DNA from: Patescibacteria group bacterium UBA6102
Lineage (GTDB): Bacteria > Patescibacteriota > Minisyncoccia > Minisyncoccales > UBA5738
Length of the DNA stretch: 10,946 nucleotides
Assembly: GCA_002423555.1 (NCBI GenBank)
Contig: DIWQ01000025.1
Coordinates: forward strand, 1 to 10,946
Reading direction: 5' to 3'
Part shown: piece by piece, positions 5,238-10,946 of the stretch
How positions within the stretch are numbered: position 1 is the first letter of the stretch
How the letters are laid out: the number at the start of each line of letters is the position of its first letter
Translations under genes and position numbers: made by a program
Notes under the pieces: generated by a model
The model's database searches: none
The model's input: the letters and a program-made list of their open reading frames with translations, nothing else
What the model was told of the DNA's origin: nothing

Positions 5238-7062
5238 AGTTGTTTTTAAACATTGACATAAAGACTTCCGATGGAATCCGCATCTGTCCCCGCCCGGCCA
5301 GCTTTTTTTTACCTTCTTTTTGTTTTTTCAAAAGTTTGTTTTTCCGCGTCACGTCACCTCCGTATAACGGCGCGGTCACGTCCCGCCGGCGGGCGCCCAA
5401 AGTCTCGCGCGCAACGATCTTGCCGCCAATCGCCGCCTGGATGGGCAAGGCAAACATTTGCGGCGGTAATTTTTCTTTCAATTTGGAAACGATTTTGCGC
5501 CCTTCGCGCGCGGCCTCGGCTTCGAGAACGATTTTGGCAAACGCTTCTTCCTTCTCGCCATTGATCAACACTTCCAGTTTAATCAATTCCGCCGGCCGAT
5601 AACCGATCGCCTCATAACTCATTGACGCATATCCCTGGCTGGCGCCTTTCAGCGCGTCATAAAATCCGCTGACAATCTTGCGCAGGGGGATTTCATAGGC
5701 CAGCAGGAGCTTTTCGTTGCCGACATAATCGGTGTTAACGTAAATTGCCGCGTATTCCTTGGCCAAATCCGAGATCGGCCCCAAATAATCAATCGGCGTG
5801 ACGATTTCCAATTTCACCCACGGTTCCCGGGCGTCTTTGATCCCCGCCGGATCGGGCCAGTCGCCGGTGGTATAGATCGTTTTTTCCGCACCGCGATTAT
5901 CGGTGATTTTGTAGATCACCGACGGCGAAGAAATGATCAAATCCAGTCCGAATTCGCGGAACAGCCGCTCGCAAACGATTTCGGCATGCAGAGTGCCCAA
6001 AAATCCGCAACGATAGCCGCGCCCCAAAAATTCTTTCATTTCCGGTTCAAAAACGAACGCCGGATCGCTGAGCTTGAGCTTTGCCAGCGCGGCCTTGAGC
6101 GCGTCAAAATCGTCGGGAACCGCCGGATAGACCGATGCAAAGATCATTGGCTTGGGCTCGTCATAGCCGGGCAGGGCGCCCACCGAATAGGTTTTTGTTT
6201 TTTCATTATAAGCCCAGGCCTGCGTAACGGTTTCCCCCACCCGCACTTTTTCCGGATCCTTGACGCCGGTGGCGATATAGCCAATCTGGCCGCATTCCAA
6301 AGAATCCGTTTTTGACATTTGCGGCAAAAAACAACCGGTTTCCTTGGCTAGGCCGTCAACTTTGTTCTGAATCAAAAACAGCTTGTCGCCGGCGGCTACC
6401 CGTCCGTCAAACAGGCGCACATAGGCGATCACTCCCTGATAGGAATCATATTGCGAATCAAACACCAGCGCGCGCAGAGGCTTTTTCAAGTCGCCTCGCG
6501 GCGGCGGCACTTGAGCGATCACCGCGTCAAGCAAAGCTTCCGCGTTGGCGCCGGACTTTGCGGAAATCGCAAAAACATCGTCGGGGGAAATCCCCAGCAA
6601 TCCCGCCAGATCAAGGCGGGCGTCATCCACCGCCGCGCCGGGCAGGTCAATTTTGTTGATGGCCGGAATAATTTTTAAATTTTGCTTGCGCGCCAGATCC
6701 AGATTGGCCAGAGTTTGCGCCTGGATACCCTGCATCACGTCCACCAAAAGAATCGCGCCCTCCACCGCTTCCAGGCTCCGGCTCACCTCATAACCGAAAT
6801 CCACATGGCCGGGAGTGTCAATTAAATTGAGAATGTGCCCTTTGTATTCCATCCGCACCGGCGTCATTTTGATGGTGATGCCGCGTTCTTTTTCCAAGTC
6901 CATACCATCCAGATACTGGGCTTGCAGTTTTTCTTTTTTGACCGTGCCGGTCAATTCCAAAAACCGGTCGGCCAAAGTTGATTTGCCGTGATCCACATGG
7001 GAAATAATCACAAAATTGCGGATCTTTTCCAAATTCACGCCATTATTGTTTTCTCCGTTCAT
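5236..7062 (-). CDS. lepA: Elongation factor 4 (LepA), ribosome-associated GTPase
   Basis: LepA is a translational GTPase that binds the ribosome, linked to back-translocation and 30S maturation. The product has 608 residues, close to the usual 600. From ATG 7062, the G1 motif HVDHGKST is at 22-29, G3 DTPGH at 82-86 and G4 NKID at 136-139. The switch region KERGITIKM is intact. EF-G-like domains III and V follow (ASVYPAVPDDFDALK, then FLGRGYRCGFLGTLHAEI). The family C-terminal domain ends in KKLAGRGQMRIPSEVFMSMF. An open frame continues upstream to TTG 7089, but ATG 7062 overlaps the murJ stop as ATGA, which indicates translational coupling and is chosen here. A bidirectional terminator follows the stop. 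Confidence 0.97.
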   Translation of the reverse strand: MNGENNNGVNLEKIRNFVIISHVDHGKSTLADRFLELTGTVKKEKLQAQYLDGMDLEKERGITIKMTPVRMEYKGHILNLIDTPGHVDFGYEVSRSLEAVEGAILLVDVMQGIQAQTLANLDLARKQNLKIIPAINKIDLPGAAVDDARLDLAGLLGISPDDVFAISAKSGANAEALLDAVIAQVPPPRGDLKKPLRALVFDSQYDSYQGVIAYVRLFDGRVAAGDKLFLIQNKVDGLAKETGCFLPQMSKTDSLECGQIGYIATGVKDPEKVRVGETVTQAWAYNEKTKTYSVGALPGYDEPKPMIFASVYPAVPDDFDALKAALAKLKLSDPAFVFEPEMKEFLGRGYRCGFLGTLHAEIVCERLFREFGLDLIISSPSVIYKITDNRGAEKTIYTTGDWPDPAGIKDAREPWVKLEIVTPIDYLGPISDLAKEYAAIYVNTDYVGNEKLLLAYEIPLRKIVSGFYDALKGASQGYASMSYEAIGYRPAELIKLEVLINGEKEEAFAKIVLEAEAAREGRKIVSKLKEKLPPQMFALPIQAAIGGKIVARETLGARRRDVTAPLYGGDVTRKNKLLKKQKEGKKKLAGRGQMRIPSEVFMSMFKNN

Positions 7063-8693
7063 TGTTTTTTCACATTCAAAGCCCGCCAAAACATTGCCGC
7101 TTCCGGAATTTTCAGCGCCGTCGCGGCCGCCGCGTAAGCGATCACCGCCGCCGTTCCCGCCAACGCCAAAACTATCAAATTATTTTGTCCGGCAATTCCG
7201 CCGATAATATCAATCGTCCAATATACCACAATTCCCATAAAAATTCCCGCCAGCGCAGTCTTGCCCAAAGACCGCGCGATTTCTCCGCTCACGCCCAGCG
7301 CCCGATTCTTTTTGAAAAGAAAAAACCAAAGAACGAAAAACTGCAACACGTTGGCCAGCCCGTATGCCAGCGGCAACCCCAAAACCGCGATGTCGCCGGC
7401 CGGCAGATCAAACCATCGGCGGACAAAATCGTCCCATAATTCCTGGCGCAAGGCAAAAACAAACCAAATGTTCATCGCCAAATTGGCCGCCACCGCGATA
7501 ATCGTGGACAATGTTGGCAAAAATGTGTCGCGCAGGGCAAAAAACAAGCGGAACATCAGCGGCAGAGCGGACGAAAAATAAATTCCCAAACAAAAAATTC
7601 CCAGCGCGGCGGCGGTGAGTGACGCGGCCTCGGCGGTGAATTCGCCGCGCTGGTATAAAAAGCGCACCAGCGGATCGCGAATCAAAAAAATCAAGATTGC
7701 CGCCGGCACGGTGAAAAATCCGACCTGGCGCATCGTTTGGGAAAATTTTTGCGCCAAATCCGCGGCTCTGCCCTCGGCGGCGTATTTGGAAAACAAAGCG
7801 AACGCCGCCGTGGCATAGGAAACGCCGATGATGCCTGCCGGCAGGGAAAAGATGTTGTTGGCGAGATTGAACACCGCGATTGATCCGGCGGCCAGCGATG
7901 AAGCGATCACCACGGGCGCGATTAAATTGATCTGGTTGGCGGCGATTCCCGCCATTCGCGGCAATATCAGCGCCACCGCCCGCGCCAGCGCCGGATCTTT
8001 GAAATCAAAAATCGGGCGCCAGACAAATCCCGATTTGATTGCCGGCGCGATTTGCACCAGCAGATAAGCCAGCGCGCCGGCGATCACGCCCGCGGCAACG
8101 CCCATAATTCCCATTGCCGGCGCCAAAAAAACTATGCCCGCGATAATCCCCAAATTGTAAAGCGGCGCGGCCAGGCCATAGGCCAGAAATCTTTTGAAAT
8201 ATTGCAAAATTCCCGAAAACACCGACGCCGCGCCGAAAATGATCGGACTCAAAAACATCACGCGCATCAGCGCGGCGGTCTGTTCCAGTTGCGCCGGCGA
8301 AAATCCCGGTGCCACGACTGCCGCCAGCGCCGGCGCAAAAACAAAGCCGGCAATCCCGGCCAGAATCAAAAAAAACGAAAAGATGTTAAGGAGGTTGGCG
8401 GCAAAACGCCACGCTTCATCTTTGCTTTTTTGAAAATAATCCGAAAACAGCGGCAAAAACGCCACCGTGATCCCGCCGAAAACCAGCAGATTATAAACAA
8501 AATCCGGCGCGCGAAACGCCGCGTAGTAAACATCCAAATCCGGACCCGCGCCGAAGCGTTGGGCCAAAAGCCAGTCGCGCAAAATCCCCAACGACCGGCT
8601 GGCGACGGAAGATACCGCCAAAATCAGCGCCGGCGCCGCAATCCCCTTGCTCTCAATGTTTAACAACCCGTTGCCAAAAAAATGAAAAGACAT
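7059..8693 (-). CDS. murJ: Lipid II flippase MurJ
   Basis: MurJ moves lipid II across the inner membrane for peptidoglycan synthesis and belongs to the MVF branch of the MOP exporters. The product has about 544 residues and is almost wholly hydrophobic, consistent with 14 membrane helices. The N-terminal block SRSLGILRDWLLAQRFGAG, then DVYYAAFRAPDFVYNLLVFG, is the family signature. The later NLANNIFSLPAGIIGVSYATA and YQRGEF regions also match. ATG 8693 is chosen. A longer frame to 8768 would read through the hairpin and into RNase P RNA. The stop overlaps lepA by ATGA, so the two are probably one operon. The start lies 5 nt from a 23-bp hairpin that may limit access to the initiation region. 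Confidence 0.95.
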   Translation of the reverse strand: MSFHFFGNGLLNIESKGIAAPALILAVSSVASRSLGILRDWLLAQRFGAGPDLDVYYAAFRAPDFVYNLLVFGGITVAFLPLFSDYFQKSKDEAWRFAANLLNIFSFFLILAGIAGFVFAPALAAVVAPGFSPAQLEQTAALMRVMFLSPIIFGAASVFSGILQYFKRFLAYGLAAPLYNLGIIAGIVFLAPAMGIMGVAAGVIAGALAYLLVQIAPAIKSGFVWRPIFDFKDPALARAVALILPRMAGIAANQINLIAPVVIASSLAAGSIAVFNLANNIFSLPAGIIGVSYATAAFALFSKYAAEGRAADLAQKFSQTMRQVGFFTVPAAILIFLIRDPLVRFLYQRGEFTAEAASLTAAALGIFCLGIYFSSALPLMFRLFFALRDTFLPTLSTIIAVAANLAMNIWFVFALRQELWDDFVRRWFDLPAGDIAVLGLPLAYGLANVLQFFVLWFFLFKKNRALGVSGEIARSLGKTALAGIFMGIVVYWTIDIIGGIAGQNNLIVLALAGTAAVIAYAAAATALKIPEAAMFWRALNVKKQ

Positions 8694-8698
8694 AGTAT

Positions 8699-8748
8699 TT
8701 TTCCAAGGTCTAACCTTCGCGATTGCGCGAAGGTTAGACCTTGGAAAA
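8699..8748. repeat. Perfect 23-bp inverted repeat between rnpB and murJ
   Basis: Arms 8699-8721 and 8726-8748 are exactly complementary around a 4-nt loop. Each arm contains its own palindrome, AAGGT-CTA-ACCTT. Neither strand has a T-run after the stem, so it is not a normal intrinsic terminator. It fills most of the gap between the rnpB 3' end and the murJ start. It may be a dispersed palindromic repeat, an RNA processing or stability element, or a hairpin that masks the murJ initiation region. Confidence 0.8.
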
Positions 8749-8751
8749 CGA

Positions 8752-9140
8752 AAGACCCAAGCCGGCAATAAGCCGAATTCTGTCTAATCCCGCCGGATTT
8801 GGCGAAACGAGACGATTATTTATCTGGACCGCAAATTACTCTGCGGCCTCAAGCGGTTCACTTTTCACCCCGCCAAAGGCGGGATGTTTAACCTTGCATC
8901 CGGTAAGGATTTAGCCGTTTCACCCCTATGTTGCCACAGGATTGATCCCTTGCCTTTCGGTTCGGGACCCTCTCGCCTTTCGGTTTGAGCGTCACTGTTC
9001 GCACCTCGGGCCTCGCGGCCGAAGGGTGTTGCCCTCTACCTTTTTAGATACCTTGCGGCAAATGGAAGTTCGGACTTTCCTCCGGGCATATTGCAAACAA
9101 TGCGCCCGGCAATCGTCTTGCTGGCTTGGGTCTTCCGTCC
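8752..9140 (-). ncRNA. rnpB: RNase P RNA, bacterial type A
   Basis: This is the catalytic RNA that matures tRNA 5' ends. On the minus strand the conserved 5' core GGAGGAAAGTCCGAAC lies near 9084-9069 and the conserved 3' core ACAGAATTCGGCTTA near 8784-8770. P1 forms between 9134-9123 and 8763-8752 (AAGACCCAAGCC and its complement). The length of about 385 nt is normal. The 5' end is placed 7 nt after the -10 of its promoter. The 3' limit is set by P1, and a perfect inverted repeat follows. Confidence 0.93.
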
Positions 9141-9146
9141 GGCCTT

Positions 9147-9176
9147 ATTTTAACAAACAAAATCACGATTTGTCAA
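9147..9176 (-). promoter_or_regulatory. Consensus promoter of rnpB inside the recJ-like 3' end
   Basis: On the minus strand, TTGACA (9176-9171) and TAAAAT (9152-9147) are separated by 18 nt. The start point would fall near 9140, just before the RNase P P1 stem. The -35 lies within the last codons of the upstream phosphoesterase gene. Confidence 0.8.
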
Positions 9177-10323
9177 GATTTTTCGTCAGGCACTCCTTGA
9201 ACTCCTCCAGATTTTCGGTTTTGGCGCGAAAGCCCGACGCCTTGGGATGTCCACCGAAGGTTATCAGCAATTCCGAGCATTTTTTCATCAGCGCCACGCT
9301 GTCAACGCCGTCAATGCTTCGCGCCGCCCCCTGCACCTGGCCGTTTAAAATTTTATAAACAAAGACCGGCTTGTTGTGGTTTATCGCCAGAATGGAAGCA
9401 ATGGTCCCCAGTAAATTGAGATCCCAGTCGCGGCGGCCGCAAAAAATCAACGGCGCGCTTTTGTCAATTTGCGTTTCAATTTCGGCGACGGCGACGTTGA
9501 TTTTTTCCCGCCGCAATTTGTTGATTTCCAAAAATTCGCGGATGAGTTTTTTTGATTTTTCCAGCGAGTCGGTGGTGAGCAGTTCAAATGCCGCCGGCAA
9601 GCCGTTGCGAATGTCGCGGACATTGAGCACGGCAATAATTTTGTTGAGGCGGCTTTTGAAATTGCGGGAATCATTTTCAAAAAACGCGTCGGTGTCAAAA
9701 AACGCGCGCAGTCCGGGGCGGAAAGATCTCTTCAGTGCCGCCAGTCCTTCGTTGATGATTTCAATATTGTCATCCTGCCGCGGCATCATATCGGCAATTG
9801 TCGCCAGGGCCGCCATTTCGGCGAAACTCTGCCGCAAATTTCCGCAAAAATCCGCACCGAAAAATTCTTCGGCCAACTTGAAAACCAGCCCCGATGCGGC
9901 TAAAAATTTGAACGGGTAATCGTCGCCCGGTTGTTTGGGATCAATCACGATGTCGGCCTCGGGAACGCCACCCAAAATTTCGTGATGGTCAACGATGATC
10001 ACGGAAAATCCCGCCTGGCGCGCCAGCTTCACTTCCTCAAAATTGCCGATGCCCAGATCCACGGCCACCAAAAGCGCCGGCGCCAACCGCGCCAGCTTTT
10101 CCAGCGCGGTTTTGGTGATGCCATAACCTTCCTTCTCGCGGTCGGGGAAATAATAAGCGGCGGTTTTGCCGCCGGCATTCTTGATCATTTCTCCGATCAT
10201 TATCGCCGCGCAAACGCCGTCCAGATCGGTGTCGCCGTAAACAATGATGTTTTCACCGGCGCCAATCGCGGTTTTTATTCTCTTTGCCGCCGCGGCCAAA
10301 TTTTTAATTTTCGTTTCTTCCAT
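9163..10323 (-). CDS. DHH/DHHA1 phosphoesterase, RecJ-like, short form
   Basis: The 386-residue protein has the full set of DHH motifs: I, YGDTDLDG (29-36); II, VDLGIGN (88-94, D89); III, VDHHE (111-115); and IV, ATIADMMP (174-181). The DHHA1 domain ends in FGGHPKASGF (356-365). The Asp and His residues bind two Mn2+ ions, and RecJ family members remove 5' nucleotides from single-stranded DNA. It is much shorter than typical RecJ (about 560-580) and appears to lack the C-terminal OB-type domain, so substrate choice may differ. A nanoRNase/pApase role is possible. The start overlaps the pgk stop by 20 nt, suggesting coupling. No gene symbol is assigned because the short form leaves orthology open. 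Confidence 0.87.
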   Translation of the reverse strand: MEETKIKNLAAAAKRIKTAIGAGENIIVYGDTDLDGVCAAIMIGEMIKNAGGKTAAYYFPDREKEGYGITKTALEKLARLAPALLVAVDLGIGNFEEVKLARQAGFSVIIVDHHEILGGVPEADIVIDPKQPGDDYPFKFLAASGLVFKLAEEFFGADFCGNLRQSFAEMAALATIADMMPRQDDNIEIINEGLAALKRSFRPGLRAFFDTDAFFENDSRNFKSRLNKIIAVLNVRDIRNGLPAAFELLTTDSLEKSKKLIREFLEINKLRREKINVAVAEIETQIDKSAPLIFCGRRDWDLNLLGTIASILAINHNKPVFVYKILNGQVQGAARSIDGVDSVALMKKCSELLITFGGHPKASGFRAKTENLEEFKECLTKNLDKS

Positions 10324-10946
10324 TTTTTTTCTTGTCGCCGGACAAACCGCCGGCGGGTAAAGGCATCGGGATCACCGGCGTTTCGTTTTTGCCGGAAGGC
10401 AAATTCTCAAGCGCCGCGATTCCCGGCAAAACATTGCCGGCCAGATATTCCAGCATCGCGCCACCGCCCGTGGAAAGAAAATTGAAGTTTTCTTCCGCCT
10501 TGAATTTGGCGATTGCCTCCAAAGTTTGGCCACCGCCCGCGGCGCGCCACGCGCCGTGAGTTCGCGAGATCGCTTCAATCACCGCGCGGGTGCCGCCGGA
10601 AAATTCCTGCCTTTCAAACCATCCCATCGGGCCGTTGAAAAAAATCGTTTTGGCATCTTTGATGATTTCGGCAAAAAATTTCGCGGTTTCCGGCCCGATG
10701 TCGTAAATGTTTTCTTCGCCGCGCATCATTCCGGGCCCGGCAATCCGGGAATATCCTTCGCTGGCGTCTTTGAGCGCCATCACCGCATCAATCGGCAAAT
10801 GAATTTTGGGCGATGTGAGATCAATCTCCGCGGCTTGGGAATCAAATTTGAAAATCTCCCTGCCCGCGATCTGTTGCTTGTGCGCCAAAATTTCGGCGCC
10901 AATCTTTGATCCGATCAAGACATGGTCGGCGATGGCGGCGATGGCG
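10304..10946 (-). CDS. pgk: Phosphoglycerate kinase, C-terminal part (runs off window)
   Basis: The enzyme transfers phosphate between 1,3-bisphosphoglycerate and ADP in glycolysis. Only the last 213 codons or so are present, and the frame stays open to the window edge, reading AIADHVLIGSKIGAE, so the true start is outside. The visible C-terminal nucleotide-binding domain has FFNGPMGWFE, then GGGQTLEAI, then FLSTGGGAMLEYLAGNVLPG, all in family order. The glycine-rich loop has Gln where GGGD or GGGE is usual. A non-conserved tail of about 30 residues (SGKNETPVIPMPLPAGG...) follows. Its end overlaps the RecJ-like gene by 20 nt. Confidence 0.95.
   Translation of the reverse strand, partial: AIAAIADHVLIGSKIGAEILAHKQQIAGREIFKFDSQAAEIDLTSPKIHLPIDAVMALKDASEGYSRIAGPGMMRGEENIYDIGPETAKFFAEIIKDAKTIFFNGPMGWFERQEFSGGTRAVIEAISRTHGAWRAAGGGQTLEAIAKFKAEENFNFLSTGGGAMLEYLAGNVLPGIAALENLPSGKNETPVIPMPLPAGGLSGDKKKNGRNEN

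Noticed and set aside
7063..7089. Longer lepA start at TTG 7089
   Set aside because: It would overlap murJ by 31 nt and add a non-conserved extension. ATG 7062 forms a clean ATGA overlap.
8052..8663. Long plus-strand open frame (203 codons) inside murJ
   Set aside because: Antisense shadow of murJ: Arg/Gln/His-rich low-complexity product caused by GC-rich codons on the opposite strand.
8699..8748. Intrinsic terminator of rnpB
   Set aside because: The stem is long and perfect but neither strand has a T-run after it, so it is listed as an inverted repeat.
8694..8768. Longer murJ N-terminus from 8768
   Set aside because: The extension reads through the hairpin and the 3' end of rnpB, and the MurJ family signature begins soon after ATG 8693.
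8942..9358. Plus-strand open frame across rnpB
   Set aside because: Covers the RNase P RNA core and the end of the RecJ-like gene on the opposite strand, so it is a shadow.
9931..10485. Plus-strand open frame (184 codons) across the RecJ-like and pgk genes
   Set aside because: Antisense to two well-supported genes and spans their junction. No family features.

Overview
The window looks like a piece of a small, compact bacterial chromosome, most likely from the Candidate Phyla Radiation (Patescibacteria, Parcubacteria-like). This is an inference from tightly packed core genes with ATGA-type overlaps, weak or absent Shine-Dalgarno sequences, a short RecJ-like DHH protein, a 31-codon membrane ORF and AT-rich low-complexity spacers. 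No taxonomic marker was searched. Nearly every gene is on the minus strand.

Core half (about 4,400-10,946, read right to left): the 3' part of phosphoglycerate kinase (pgk) runs off the right edge. It overlaps a single-chain DHH/DHHA1 phosphoesterase of the RecJ type. Next come the RNase P RNA gene rnpB with its own consensus promoter, a 23-bp perfect hairpin, the lipid II flippase murJ and the ribosomal GTPase lepA, the last two joined by ATGA. Then follow a strong bidirectional terminator, a small plus-strand ORF for a 31-residue membrane peptide with a promoter overlapped by a dyad, a FtsB/DivIC-type septum protein, and tRNA-Gly(CCC) with its own terminator.

Accessory half (about 1-4,330): composition becomes clearly AT-rich. 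A five-gene minus-strand operon (4015 to 488) starts with a DpnA-like beta-class DNA methyltransferase. A MutH/Sau3AI-like endonuclease overlaps it by ATGA. Next come an 88-residue single-span membrane protein, a 351-residue soluble protein that resembles the LPO_1073/Vpar_1526 group, and a HARE-HTH protein fused to a PD-(D/E)xK-type nuclease domain. The two middle proteins share an almost identical peptide (QKSGDNSxNxQ beside AGGxIxxxNK), which suggests a common assembly or binding module. The first two genes form an apparent restriction-modification pair, probably for GATC or a related site. The last three are not standard R-M parts, and together the five look like a composite defence system. 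It lies beside the 3' end of tRNA-Gly, a common integration target, although no second attachment copy is visible.

Downstream of the operon (about 220-472) lies an unusual cluster of hairpins in which the left arm is duplicated and the right arm is single, so alternative stems can form. At the far left is a short reading frame that may be the broken 3' end of a membrane protein, preceded by a perfect short palindrome.
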